Both the position numbers and the translations under genes were made by a program. Positions 28,514-51,155 of a stretch of 64,000 nucleotides of DNA are shown one piece after another (position 1 is the stretch's first letter; every line of letters begins with the position of its first letter). This stretch comes from [Pantoea] beijingensis. GTDB lineage: Bacteria; Pseudomonadota; Gammaproteobacteria; Enterobacterales; Enterobacteriaceae. The stretch spans positions 372,001-436,000 of the forward strand of contig NZ_CP071409.1 in NCBI RefSeq assembly GCF_022647505.1, given 5' to 3'. The notes beneath the pieces are model-generated. The model had not been told where the DNA came from. It saw only the letters and a list, made by a program, of their open reading frames with translations, and ran no database searches.

Positions 28514-28899
28514 TGCGCTTTACCTTGTTGGTCACTGGACCGGCATATGGTACTCAGCAGGCCAGTAGTGCTCTGCTGTTTGCCCAAGCGTTATTGGCCG
28601 CCGGTCATACTTTAACCAGCGTCTTTTTTTATCGTGAAGGTGTGCTTAATGCGAATCAGCTTTCCTCACCAGCAAGCGACGAAGTCGATATCGTACGAGA
28701 ATGGCAGACTTTGCGTCGTGATAGCGGGGCCGAACTGAATATTTGTGTTGCCGCCGCGCTGCGTCGCGGTATCACGGATGCGCAGGAGGCCGCTAGCCTC
28801 GGGCTACCCGCTGCTAATTTACAGCCTGGTTTTCAACTGACGGGGCTGGGCTCGCTTGCTGAAGCTGCGTTGCATTGCGATCGTCTGGTGCAATTCTGA
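28513..28899 (+). CDS. tusD: Sulfur-relay protein TusD
   Basis: 128 residues. The active Cys78 lies in [12 protein letters not shown] and accepts persulfide sulfur from TusA in the TusBCD complex, passing it to TusE and MnmA for 2-thiouridine in tRNA. Starts at the last base of yheO and ends at the first base of tusC, so the whole operon is coupled. Confidence 0.96.
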   Translation: MRFTLLVTGPAYGTQQASSALLFAQALLAAGHTLTSVFFYREGVLNANQLSSPASDEVDIVREWQTLRRDSGAELNICVAAALRRGITDAQEAASLGLPAANLQPGFQLTGLGSLAEAALHCDRLVQF

Positions 28900-29258
28900 T
28901 GAACTCGATTGCTTTTATCTTTACCCACGGCCCACACGGTACCAGTGGTGGTCGTGAAGGGCTTGATGCCGTGCTGGCAACGTCGGCGCTCAGCGATAAT
29001 ATTGCACTGTTTTTCATTGGTGATGGCGTCTTACAACTGATGCCGGGGCAGCAACCACAAAAAATCCTCGCACGTGATTATATTGCGACTTTTGGTGTTC
29101 TCCCCTTATACGATATTGAGCAATGTTATCTCTGTGCAGAGTCGCTTGCTGAACGTGGGCTGACGGCGGATAGCGCCCGGGTTTTGCCTGTTGAGATCCT
29201 CAGCGGCGAGTTATTGCGGGCCCGTCTGAATGATTTTGATTGTGTGATCACTTTCTAA
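28899..29258 (+). CDS. tusC: Sulfur-relay protein TusC
   Basis: 119 residues from the ATG at 28899, matching the E. coli length; the frame extends 8 codons into tus[18 protein letters not shown] is the family's N-terminal signature. Structural subunit of the TusBCD hexamer for tRNA wobble-uridine thiolation; it lacks the catalytic Cys of TusD. Confidence 0.95.
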   Translation: MNSIAFIFTHGPHGTSGGREGLDAVLATSALSDNIALFFIGDGVLQLMPGQQPQKILARDYIATFGVLPLYDIEQCYLCAESLAERGLTADSARVLPVEILSGELLRARLNDFDCVITF

Positions 29259-29268
29259 AGGAGTTGAG

Positions 29269-29556
29269 ATGCTTTATTCGTTAATGAACTCTCCTTTCCA
29301 GTGTGATTTCACATCACTATTGCGTTTGACCGGTGAGGGTGACGCGCTGCTGTTGCTTCAGGATGGTGTCGTTGCTGCATTGCAAGGCAGTATTGCGCTG
29401 GATAAATTGTTGGCGACGCCGGCAGCATTGTACGTGTTACAGGAAGATGTTGAGGCGCGTGGTTTGGTTGGCCAAATTTCACCCAAAATAGTATCGGTGA
29501 GCTATACTGATTTCGTCGCGCTGACGATAAAGCACCCGCAGCAAGTAGCCTGGTAG
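29269..29556 (+). CDS. tusB: Sulfur-relay protein TusB
   Basis: 95 residues. MLYSLMNSPFQCDFTSLLRL, QDGVVAALQG and a C-terminal HPQQVAW are typical of TusB. Third subunit of TusBCD. AAGGAG lies 6 bases before the ATG. Last gene of the yheO-tus operon, with the str promoter following. Confidence 0.95.
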   Translation: MLYSLMNSPFQCDFTSLLRLTGEGDALLLLQDGVVAALQGSIALDKLLATPAALYVLQEDVEARGLVGQISPKIVSVSYTDFVALTIKHPQQVAW

Positions 29557-29589
29557 CACCATGTCGACCGCAAGCAACTTCGCATCTAA

Positions 29590-30678
<1,089 letters not shown>

Positions 30679-30765
30679 TAAAACCGTCGTAGTGTTAGTC
30701 ACCAAGCGGGCACTTCAAGAAGCTGCCCGCTTTGGGTTACTTAACTTGAACGTCCCAGGATATAG

Positions 30766-32889
<2,124 letters not shown>

Positions 32890-32906
32890 GTCCCGAGTTT
32901 AAATAA

Positions 32907-34145
<1,239 letters not shown>

Positions 34146-34177
34146 TCGCTGATAATTGGTAATAAACCGTACAAAAA

Positions 34178-34200
34178 AGAGCGCCTTGGCGCTCTTTTTT
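34178..34200. terminator. Bidirectional terminator after tufA
   Basis: AGAGCGCC (34178-34185) pairs with GGCGCTCT (34188-34195), followed by a run of T and preceded by a run of A. It ends the str operon and probably also the convergent DUF364 gene. Confidence 0.9.
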
Positions 34201-34259
34201 ACTTTCTATGCCTTACTCTTTTCCTCTCATCGCTATATCAGCCGAATACGCTTTTACAC

Positions 34260-35093
34260 TCAATGTAATGTCAGATTTATGCGTTCAAGGCCCTTTTCAA
34301 AAAGGTGGTAGCCGGATGCTCCTTGCACCAGTAAATCCAGTACGTGCTCAGGAGCGGTTACCCGCACACCACCGAGTAAACTCACAGAATAGGGGGCAAA
34401 GGCTTCTGGTAATAATGGCGTAGTTGGGCCTACGATAGCGACCGATGTGCCAGTTTTCGCCAGGCGCAACAAGGAATCGAGTGTGCCATTCAAAAGTGTT
34501 GTGGCAGTAATGATAAGAATATCGGCGGTAGGAATAACGGTGGGTGCCTGATCTGCTGGGACGTAGTACGTCAGTTCACTAGTTTTAAACACTGACGGAT
34601 CCTTCTCCAAAACCTTGAAGGAGATGCCTTGCTTACGTAACTGGTGAATATAAGGATAAAAAGCCCCCACCATCACTACGTGTTGACCTGGCGAAGGGGA
34701 CAAGGTAAGGATGGCATCGCCAGAAGTCGTGGCTGCGACTAACTCATCTCCTCTCATTTGCCAGATGGTTTCGATTAATGCGTTCAGTGTGGCAATTGCC
34801 ACCGTACGTCGCAGCGGTTTTGGTGAGCCGAGATCCTCAAGGCATGTTTCGACCGGGAGCCCTCTGAGACGGCCCGCTCCCGGTAACGCATTTGCTGAAC
34901 TGGAGCAACAGACTGCAGCGGATATCTCTTTCACGGGTGTTGCGCAGAGACCAGCACAACGATTACTAAGTTGAACCCCAGTAAAAAATACACCGACTAC
35001 AGCCTCCTTGATCGTAAGAGATGAGAGTATTTCTGATGTTTGCTGGCAAGCAATCAACTTGAGTTGTTGTAAAAGCGTCAATTCAGTTTGCAC
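34260..35093 (-). CDS. DUF364/DUF4213 family protein, putative metal-handling
   Basis: 277 residues from GTG at 35093, which has AGGA upstream. An N-terminal DUF4213-like segment is followed by a DUF364 Rossmann-like domain (VVMVGAFYPYIHQLRKQGISFKVLEKDP, then DILIITATTLLNGTLDSLL and VAIVGPTTPLLPEAF). The family has been linked to heavy-metal chelation and is often near iron or molybdenum transport genes. Here it is divergent from bfd, separated by about 200 bases containing a Fur box, so iron control is possible. E. coli has no counterpart here. Five Cys lie in the first 85 residues. Confidence 0.75.
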   Translation of the reverse strand: MQTELTLLQQLKLIACQQTSEILSSLTIKEAVVGVFFTGVQLSNRCAGLCATPVKEISAAVCCSSSANALPGAGRLRGLPVETCLEDLGSPKPLRRTVAIATLNALIETIWQMRGDELVAATTSGDAILTLSPSPGQHVVMVGAFYPYIHQLRKQGISFKVLEKDPSVFKTSELTYYVPADQAPTVIPTADILIITATTLLNGTLDSLLRLAKTGTSVAIVGPTTPLLPEAFAPYSVSLLGGVRVTAPEHVLDLLVQGASGYHLFEKGLERINLTLH

Positions 35094-35230
35094 AGGAGTC
35101 CTTCCTTATTAAAGAGATAGCATCTCAATGTCCTTTCACACCGTTCAGATTACGCCATTATATTATGTTGGGAAGCAGGTATGTGTCGAAAATGTGACCT
35201 GATACAGCGGGTAATGTAGCCAATGAAGTA

Positions 35231-35259
35231 TTGAAATGCTAATGGTTATCATTTATATT
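35231..35259 (+). promoter_or_regulatory. bfd promoter with a Fur box in the spacer
   Basis: TTGAAA (35231-35236) and TATATT (35254-35259) are 17 bases apart. Inside the spacer, TGCTAATGGTTATCA (35237-35251) matches the 7-1-7 Fur consensus TGATAAT-N-ATTATCA at 12 of 14 positions. Iron-loaded Fur would therefore block polymerase binding, as expected for an iron-starvation-induced bfd. Confidence 0.78.
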
Positions 35260-35289
35260 CTTGTTGTGGAAAGTTTCCGGGATGTTGAT

Positions 35290-35484
35290 ATGTATATTTG
35301 TCTGTGTAATGCCGTTAGTGATAAAACAATCCGTGAAGCGGTGCGCCGCTATCAGCCAAAGTCTATCCAGCATTTGCGTCAAATTATCCCCGTAGGCAAA
35401 CAATGCGGCAAATGCATCCGCGCTACACGCGAGATTATGGACGAAGAGTTACAATGCCTACCGCAATATAAAGAAATAGCATGA
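35290..35484 (+). CDS. bfd: Bacterioferritin-associated ferredoxin Bfd
   Basis: 64 residues from the ATG at 35290, the E. coli length; an upstream ATG at 35236 overlaps the promoter. The [2Fe-2S] ligands are Cys4 and Cys6 (YICLCNA) and Cys38 and Cys41 (GKQCGKC). It reduces ferric iron in bacterioferritin so that iron can leave the shell. Upstream Fur box; bfr follows after 234 bases. Confidence 0.96.
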   Translation: MYICLCNAVSDKTIREAVRRYQPKSIQHLRQIIPVGKQCGKCIRATREIMDEELQCLPQYKEIA

Positions 35485-35718
35485 AATTTCATGTAGTTAA
35501 CTTGTATTGCAATACCCCTGAATCGTATGCAAATCGGGCTGAAAGGCTCGTTTGTGTCCCTGTGTTTCCAGTGATATCTCTGTTTATCGCGTTTTATTGA
35601 CAGACCGGTTACCTGCGTCACGCGTTATTTAGAGCATATATCCCTTATTTTCGTCCTGTCTTTTGACTTCTTCCTCAGTGCATCTACGCTGTTATTAACT
35701 GGAAGCGGAGGAAACAAA

Positions 35719-36192
35719 ATGAAGGGCGATAGTAAAATCATAAATCATCTCAACAAATTACTGGGGAATGAGCTGGTGGCGATTAACCAGTATTTCCTGC
35801 ATGCGCGGATGTTCAAAAATTGGGGGCTGATGCGGCTAAACGACGTTGAGTATCATGAATCAATTGATGAAATGAAGCATGCAGATAGGTATATCGAACG
35901 CATCTTATTCCTTGAAGGCATTCCAAATCTGCAGGACTTGGGCCGGCTTCGTATTGGTGAGGATGTAGAGGAAATGCTAAAGTCTGACTTGGCGCTGGAG
36001 TTGGAGGGTGCAAAGGATCTCCGCGAAGCGATTGCCTGGGCAGATAAAGTTCACGATTATGTCAGCCGTGACATGATGATCGAAATCTTGGCCGATGAAG
36101 AGCATCATATCGATTTTCTTGAAACCGAGCTGGAGTTGATTCAGAAAATAGGCATTCAAAATTACCTGCAATCGCAAATCACATCAGAATAG
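35719..36192 (+). CDS. bfr: Bacterioferritin
   Basis: 157 residues. Ferroxidase ligands are in [15 protein letters not shown] (Glu18), [13 protein letters not shown] (Glu51, His54) and [10 protein letters not shown] (Glu127, His130); the haem ligand Met lies in [11 protein letters not shown]. 24-subunit iron store. GGAGGAAAC precedes the ATG. The 3' end overlaps the convergent prepilin peptidase gene by 14 bases, as in E. coli bfr-gspO. Confidence 0.97.
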   Translation: MKGDSKIINHLNKLLGNELVAINQYFLHARMFKNWGLMRLNDVEYHESIDEMKHADRYIERILFLEGIPNLQDLGRLRIGEDVEEMLKSDLALELEGAKDLREAIAWADKVHDYVSRDMMIEILADEEHHIDFLETELELIQKIGIQNYLQSQITSE

Positions 36193-36970
36193 TCAGCCAA
36201 AACACATCATAATGTTGTGCCGTGAAAACCAACCATCCCGCGACTGCCAGATAGGGGCCAAAAGGTTGCTGGATGGTTTTTTGCGTCTGCGCCCTTGCAG
36301 CCGAGTATAACCAGCCTGCGATGCCAAAGACGGCGGCCAGCGCCGCAATTAACGGCAGTGCTAATATGCCAGTCCATGCACCAAGCGCGGCAAAAAGCTT
36401 TGCATCACCCAAGCCCAGCCCCTGCTGCTTACGGCACAAAAAATAAATGAATGAAATCGATAAAAAACTGAGATAACCGGCTGCTGCTCCTGTTACCGAC
36501 CCAGACCAGTTTGCCGGGGAGCGTTGAAGTTGGAAAAGCATCCCACTGATAAGTAAGGGGAGCGTTAACACGTCGGGTAAGAGAAGATGCCGACGATCAA
36601 TTTCACTTAGCACTAGCAGCATTATACTGAGTAAAAGCAACCAGAAAAATAGGGAAGGGGAATCCGTTATTCCATCTGCTACGATAAAAACCAAGGCAGT
36701 GAACAGCTCGACCAAAAAGAGTGTCGCTGGAATACTGTGCCCACAATGACGACAGCAGCCACGCAGCTTTAACCAGCTATAGAGTGGGATCAGGTCTCTA
36801 GGGGATAATGTTGTTTTACAAAATGAGCAATGAGAGGCCGGCCAGCTTATCTGCGCAAACCAGTTACGTGCACTGCATCCGGGAATATAGCGTGTAATCA
36901 CTAAGGCCAGGAAACTACCGGTGGTAGCACCCGCTATAAATTCAACGATAACTCTTATCCACTCATCCAT
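36179..36970 (-). CDS. gspO: Type 4 prepilin peptidase / methyltransferase (GspO/HofD-like)
   Basis: 263 residues, about seven membrane helices. Zinc-binding Cys pairs CSFC and CRHC frame the cytoplasmic loop; the two catalytic Asp are in [12 protein letters not shown] and GLGDAKLF. It would cleave and N-methylate type IV prepilin-like leaders. It keeps the E. coli position after bfr, but no gsp secretion genes are in the window, so its substrates must be encoded elsewhere. Full length and apparently intact. Confidence 0.88.
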   Translation of the reverse strand: MDEWIRVIVEFIAGATTGSFLALVITRYIPGCSARNWFAQISWPASHCSFCKTTLSPRDLIPLYSWLKLRGCCRHCGHSIPATLFLVELFTALVFIVADGITDSPSLFFWLLLLSIMLLVLSEIDRRHLLLPDVLTLPLLISGMLFQLQRSPANWSGSVTGAAAGYLSFLSISFIYFLCRKQQGLGLGDAKLFAALGAWTGILALPLIAALAAVFGIAGWLYSAARAQTQKTIQQPFGPYLAVAGWLVFTAQHYDVFWLTILM

Positions 36971-37290
36971 AAGTTCCTCCTGACTCCCGTTAGCATAAAG
37001 CCGTCGTTCTCTCTTGGGCTACATAAAAATGAGTCGGAAGACGATATTGCGGAATGTTACGCAACTCAAATGTCAGATATGGTCATTACACGCAACCAAC
37101 TCGGGGGAGGCCAAAAATCTGTGAAGTTATCGGATAAATAAGTGGTTTTTTTGGGACAAGAATCTTATTGGAGTGAGGCATTATTGAAATAACAATAGTG
37201 CTTCTATCGTTAGTATCAATAATCGCCATCAGGGATCATGCAGGATTACCATGGTATCGAAAGTGGCATAGAGAGTTATAACCGGGGAGA

Positions 37291-37327
37291 GCATTAACCC
37301 AGAGATCCATGCTCTCTGGATTAATGC
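37291..37327. repeat. Imperfect inverted repeat after the terpene synthase gene
   Basis: GCATTAAC-CCAGAGA and TCTCTGG-A-TTAATGC are inverted around TCCATGC, giving two 7-bp stems split by one mismatch. It lies about 75 bases past the terpene synthase stop (minus strand) in a 432-base gene-free gap. No T-run follows on either strand, so it is not a clear terminator. The rest of the gap (36971-37402) shows no coding signal. Confidence 0.5.
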
Positions 37328-37402
37328 AAATTAACAGGGCCGCTAAGATGTAAGTAAACGATGGTTTTACGGACTACCAGCAGTGGTTACTGCGTCTTTA
37401 TA

Positions 37403-38449
37403 TCAGGGCGCTGTAAAAACCTCTGATTGCATGGAGCTAATATTCTCTAACCAACTTAATGGCTTGCCCTTTTGGCTTTCTTCTATATCAAAATAGCGCG
37501 GTGTTCTCAGAGAGAACTCAAGATTCGCTCGCATCCAGTGCCCCATTCCCTGAACATAGTCTCTGATGCTGGTGCAGGTTTGTTCATCAAGTTTGAGAGT
37601 ATGCAATAGCGATTCCAGGCGCGATTGGGTATCAATAAACAGCTGCTGACGATTAAGAACAAATCGATAAATAGTATCTGCAGCCTCCTGCAAATCGCTG
37701 TGGGTGCAATGCTGCCAGACTGTCACCAAATTGTTGGTATCACCACGAGCCTGCTCTTTTTCGAAGGAAAATAAATCATTGCTCATGCAGATAACGTCTA
37801 TAGTGCAGTCCTTGAGTACCTGCATTTCGAGACTATTGGCGATTTCGTTAGGGATTGGGCTGCCCAAACAATACTCGATCAAATCGAGGACCATGCGCAC
37901 TGCGCCGGTATCTCGCCGCAGTTCAATAAAATTTATAAAATGCGGCAGGGTCCCATCAGCTCGGGTAGAGACTTCCCAGCGCATAGATGCGAGATAATTA
38001 CGTATATTTTGCATAAAAGACTGATGCTGTTGAACATTCAGTGTGCGAGTGTACTCCTGGCATAAATCAACAAAAGCCACTTCTATCGGACTGGACGGCT
38101 CAAGAGACTGGCAGGTGTCAATATGGGTAAATTGATACAGACGATCAATAATTACCGCTGCCTGTTGTTTATCATGCCCCAGATAACATTCGTCCAACTG
38201 ATCATCGAACAGGAACAACCATATCAGCCAGTTAATAGCGATAGTTAATTGTTGCTGCGTTGCATTAGGATAAGCTTGTGCTGTTAATTGTGAAAACCCT
38301 GAGCGATCCAAACGTTCAGTCGCTTGCCTTCCCTTAATTAGTCCAGTCTGCTTCAGCCATTGGCGTGAGAGATCCCAGCTTTGATCGTGATGGGGATTCA
38401 TCCAGGTCGTAAAAGGACAATAAAAATCCGGCTTAGAAAATGAACTCAT
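37403..38449 (-). CDS. Class I terpene synthase (sesquiterpene-cyclase type)
   Basis: 348 residues, the usual length of a bacterial class I terpene cyclase. All catalytic motifs are present: the aspartate-rich metal motif DDQLDE (82-87), the NSE motif NDLFSFEKE (224-232), the diphosphate-sensing Arg in ELRRDTG (177-182), and the C-terminal Arg-Tyr pair in TPRYF (318-319). It should ionise farnesyl (or geranyl) diphosphate and release a cyclic terpene; the product cannot be predicted. Its start overlaps the idi stop by 4 bases, so the two are translationally coupled. It lies between gspO and the S10 operon, where E. coli has nothing. By eye it is more AT-rich than the ribosomal genes. No P450 or methyltransferase is next to it. 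Confidence 0.9.
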   Translation of the reverse strand: MSSFSKPDFYCPFTTWMNPHHDQSWDLSRQWLKQTGLIKGRQATERLDRSGFSQLTAQAYPNATQQQLTIAINWLIWLFLFDDQLDECYLGHDKQQAAVIIDRLYQFTHIDTCQSLEPSSPIEVAFVDLCQEYTRTLNVQQHQSFMQNIRNYLASMRWEVSTRADGTLPHFINFIELRRDTGAVRMVLDLIEYCLGSPIPNEIANSLEMQVLKDCTIDVICMSNDLFSFEKEQARGDTNNLVTVWQHCTHSDLQEAADTIYRFVLNRQQLFIDTQSRLESLLHTLKLDEQTCTSIRDYVQGMGHWMRANLEFSLRTPRYFDIEESQKGKPLSWLENISSMQSEVFTAP

Positions 38450-39012
38450 GATTGTGCCTCTTTAAGACGTACCTGTTGCCACCACAATTCAGGTTGCAGA
38501 GGGGCAGGTTGCTGAAAAATACGCAGAAACCACTGGCTGAAAGAATTGGGGTTAGTGGCGATTTGTTGACGGATATCAGCCAAATCAAGCCATTTATATT
38601 GCGCGACTTCAGCCGGATTATGTTGCGGGGAACCATCGAAGACCCCTGCATAAAGATGGTCATATTCATACTCAACCATATTATCTGAGACCTGAGCGTG
38701 GTAGATGAAACTCCCAACGGGGATCAGAGAACAATCGAAGCCCATTTCTTCATGCAAGCGTCGGCGCGCTGCCGCTAGTTTGTCTTCTCCTGGACGGGGA
38801 TGACCACAACAGGTATTCGCCCATAGACCAGCAGAGTGGTATTTTTCCACCGCTCTTTGCTGAAGGAGTAACTGTCCATTAGAATTAAAAATAAATACAG
38901 AAAAGGCTCGGTGCAAGCTTCCATCAAGGTGGACCTGCAACTTTTCGCCTTCGCCTACCTGGTTGTCGTGGCGGTCAACAAGTATCAGTTTTTCAATCAG
39001 CATAGTTATCAT
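38446..39012 (-). CDS. idi: Isopentenyl-diphosphate delta-isomerase, type I
   Basis: 188 residues from the ATG at 39012 (ATG at 39003 is also possible; neither has a clear ribosome-binding site). Nudix-fold type I isomerase: catalytic Cys69 in NTCCGHP, Nudix helix AARRRLHEEMG, catalytic Glu in VEYEYDHLY (114 and 116), His34 in SLHRAF. It interconverts IPP and DMAPP and so supplies allylic diphosphate for the terpene synthase with which it overlaps by 4 bases. It is clearly divergent from E. coli Idi and closer in type to those in carotenoid clusters (impression only). Confidence 0.93.
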   Translation of the reverse strand: MITMLIEKLILVDRHDNQVGEGEKLQVHLDGSLHRAFSVFIFNSNGQLLLQQRAVEKYHSAGLWANTCCGHPRPGEDKLAAARRRLHEEMGFDCSLIPVGSFIYHAQVSDNMVEYEYDHLYAGVFDGSPQHNPAEVAQYKWLDLADIRQQIATNPNSFSQWFLRIFQQPAPLQPELWWQQVRLKEAQS

Positions 39013-39166
39013 TTATTAGGTATTAAATATTAATTGCATGTGTCTGCATATTCGCGGATAGCGTAGTCACTCTTTTGACACAGGCTTAGCGGGAAATCCT
39101 GACACAGGAATTCGTCGGACAGTTATTGATCCTATATAGAACAGAATTTATTGATGTTTTTTTGAG

Positions 39167-39322
39167 TTATGCTCGCAGGCAGAACGGCAGGCCAGCACGA
39201 TCAGGTTGACTCTCCCCCTTTTGGTAAAGCCCGGTGATAGCAATGATGAAAAGTAACAATAGAAACTGAATAACAGATAACGAGAGTAGAACGTTATGGA
39301 ATGAATCTTTTAGTTTATTCAT
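39167..39322 (-). CDS. Possible small membrane protein (51 residues)
   Basis: A 51-residue frame with a single predicted membrane helix (about residues 11-33, LLSLSVIQFLLLLFIIAI) after a charged MNKLKDS start and a Cys-containing tail. No good ribosome-binding site (only AGAAAACC-like sequence) precedes the ATG at 39322. It runs toward idi on the same strand, 154 bases before it, so it could lead the idi-terpene synthase transcript. No family recognised; may be chance. Confidence 0.3.
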   Translation of the reverse strand: MNKLKDSFHNVLLSLSVIQFLLLLFIIAITGLYQKGESQPDRAGLPFCLRA

Positions 39323-39551
39323 AATGGTTTTCTAATGAGTTACGATATAAATCATTAACGTATTGCCAGAGGTGTGTTGGCTGGCGGTAGTAAGTAATAA
39401 CGCAGACGGTTTAGTTCCATTTATTCAGAAATTACTCTCTATGCGTATTTTGTGTACTTTGAGTTATATCGAATTTACAGGCTGGCAGTGGAATTGCCTA
39501 TGATGCGAATTATCCCGCTTAATAAATGAGAGTGATTACGGAGGGTGTTCT

Positions 39552-39716
39552 TTGTCCGCAATTAAGATCATGTTTTGTTTCTTTATAAAGAAATTGCGGT
39601 TGCCAGTGCATGAATATTATCCTGTTAAAAATGAATACTTAGGCGTTTATCGCGATTCAATAAAAAGGTCATTTGCCATCAGGTCGCAGCCAGGAAACAG
39701 CATATTCCGTCTTTAG
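39552..39716 (+). CDS. Possible small basic protein (54 residues, TTG start)
   Basis: A TTG at 39552 has GGAGGG (39540-39545) six bases upstream, ideal spacing, and opens a 54-residue frame to TAG at 39714-39716 that includes LPVHEYYPVKNEYLGVYRDS. No membrane segment, basic overall, no family recognised. It lies in the 1.2-kb gap before the S10 operon. The good ribosome-binding site is the main support; it could also be a gene remnant. Confidence 0.3.
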   Translation: MSAIKIMFCFFIKKLRLPVHEYYPVKNEYLGVYRDSIKRSFAIRSQPGNSIFRL

Positions 39717-40026
39717 TATGCTGATTATTGCTTTCATTATTATGTTTTCCATGAGCGACACACCGAGTGACGCAATTGAGCTGCCCAATGATATCTGTGG
39801 AATATTGACGTAATGTTTCAGGAAAGGATTTAACATCTGAAAATAGTCATGGCCCCGGGAATGACTGACACAATAGAGTTTTCGCCCCCCGTCCGGCTTG
39901 GCCCGTAGAACGTAAAGCGTCGGAATAAAATAACGCGATCTATCAGGTCAGCGTCCCGGCCACTCAACGGGTGAAGAATGGTACAACGGCCTTTACTTCC
40001 TTGAAGGTAAAACCCACAAATTCAGG
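39717..40026. other. Gene-free stretch before the S10 promoter
   Basis: About 310 bases with no convincing coding frame on either strand. It contains short hydrophobic frames without start signals and then the S10 promoter. The S10 upstream gap (39013-40235 in all) is far longer than the leader needs, which suggests decayed sequence left by the insertion that brought the terpene genes. Confidence 0.4.
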
Positions 40027-40054
40027 TTGCTTCCTGAGCGGGAATCCGTATAAT
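40027..40054 (+). promoter_or_regulatory. S10 operon promoter
   Basis: TTGCTT (40027-40032) and TATAAT (40049-40054), 16-base spacer, followed by a GC-rich discriminator (GCGCGGGCC) typical of ribosomal promoters under stringent control. Transcription should begin near 40061. Confidence 0.82.
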
Positions 40055-40060
40055 GCGCGG

Positions 40061-40547
<487 letters not shown>

Positions 40548-40567
40548 TCAGGTCATTGAGCGATTGA

Positions 40568-42963
<2,396 letters not shown>

Positions 42964-42976
42964 TTTTAGAGGATAA

Positions 42977-45189
<2,213 letters not shown>

Positions 45190-45342
45190 TAGAATTCGCC
45201 CTCTTTACCCGAAAGACTTCTGGGTGTAGTCAAGGTGGCAAGTGCGAAAACCCCGGTAGCTTACTCCGGTAAGCTGCCTAATTAACAGCGCGATGCCGCC
45301 ATGTTTGTACTGTGGAAGATTGCGGGTAATAAAAAATAAGAT

Positions 45343-45371
45343 AAACGGCTCGAAAGAGCCGTTTATTTTTT
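45343..45371 (+). terminator. Terminator of the S10 operon
   Basis: AAACGGCTC (45343-45351) and GAGCCGTTT (45356-45364) pair around a GAAA tetraloop, followed by ATTTTTT. It ends S10 transcripts just before the spc promoter. Confidence 0.88.
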
Positions 45372-45372
45372 C

Positions 45373-45401
45373 TACCCATATGCAGGAACCGGTGTTATAA
45401 T
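45373..45401 (+). promoter_or_regulatory. spc operon promoter
   Basis: TATAAT (45396-45401) in the context GGTGTTATAATGCCGCGCCC agrees with the E. coli spc promoter as I recall it, including the GC-rich discriminator. The -35 is poor (TACCCA at 17-base spacing), as is usual for this promoter. The leader is about 70 bases. Confidence 0.72.
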
Positions 45402-45468
45402 GCCGCGCCCTCAATTATGGGGCTTTCTAACGACCTGTTTCAGGTCCCGAAGTAGTAGTTGACATTAG

Positions 45469-46731
<1,263 letters not shown>

Positions 46732-46736
46732 GGTAG

Positions 46737-47051
<315 letters not shown>

Positions 47052-47078
47052 TTGTCACCAATTGAATCACGGGAGTAA

Positions 47079-48386
<1,308 letters not shown>

Positions 48387-48391
48387 GGTAG

Positions 48392-48901
<510 letters not shown>

Positions 48902-48906
48902 TGACC

Positions 48907-49086
48907 ATGGCAAAGACTATTAAAATTACACAAACCCGCAGTTCGATCGGACGTTTGCCGAAACACAAGGCAACGCTGCTTGGCCTGGGTCTGCGTCGTA
49001 TTAACCACACCGTAGAGCGTGAAGATACGCCAGCTGTACGCGGTATGGTTAACGCGATTTCCTACATGGTTAAAGTGGAGGAGTAA
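48907..49086 (+). CDS. rpmD: 50S ribosomal protein L30
   Basis: 59 residues from the ATG at 48907, the E. coli start and length ([20 protein letters not shown]); an in-frame ATG-like start two codons earlier would add two residues. Non-essential small 50S protein. Confidence 0.97.
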   Translation: MAKTIKITQTRSSIGRLPKHKATLLGLGLRRINHTVEREDTPAVRGMVNAISYMVKVEE

Positions 49087-49524
<438 letters not shown>

Positions 49525-49531
49525 GTAGCAG

Positions 49532-51012
<1,481 letters not shown>

Positions 51013-51028
51013 TTTTCACATATTTTTC

Positions 51029-51057
51029 TTGCAAAGTCGGGTTGAGCTGGCTAGATT
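51029..51057 (+). promoter_or_regulatory. alpha operon promoter
   Basis: TTGCAA (51029-51034) and TAGATT (51052-51057) with a 17-base spacer. The -10 lies in the loop and right arm of a perfect 8-bp hairpin (GCTGGCTA/TAGCCAGC, 51046-51064), an arrangement that I recall from E. coli too. The sequence up to rpsM agrees closely with E. coli. Confidence 0.68.
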
Positions 51058-51079
51058 AGCCAGCCAATCTTTTGTATGT

Positions 51080-51155
51080 CTATGCGTTTCCATTTGAGTA
51101 TCCTGAAAACGGGCTTTTCGGCATGGAACGCATATTTAAATAGTAGGAGTGCATA
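51080..51155 (+). promoter_or_regulatory. alpha operon S4-binding pseudoknot leader
   Basis: The leader before rpsM (TTTCCATTTGAGTATCCTG, GAAAACGGGC, then TAGGAGTGCATA and a GTG start) is conserved with E. coli. There it folds into a nested pseudoknot bound by S4, which represses rpsM-rpsK-rpsD-rplQ translation. Assigned by similarity only. Confidence 0.68.

Noticed and set aside
35508..35642. Possible fifth ERIC copy between bfd and bfr (ATACCCCTGAATCG ... TTATTTAGAGCATATA)
   Set aside because: Only the two ends resemble ERIC; the core does not, so it was not annotated.
37403..39012. Carotenoid biosynthesis cluster (because idi is present)
   Set aside because: No crt gene is in the window; the partner gene has class I cyclase motifs, not phytoene synthase motifs.
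39718..39813. 31-codon hydrophobic frame before the S10 promoter (MLIIAFIIMFSMSD...)
   Set aside because: No ribosome-binding site and very short; nothing to separate it from chance.
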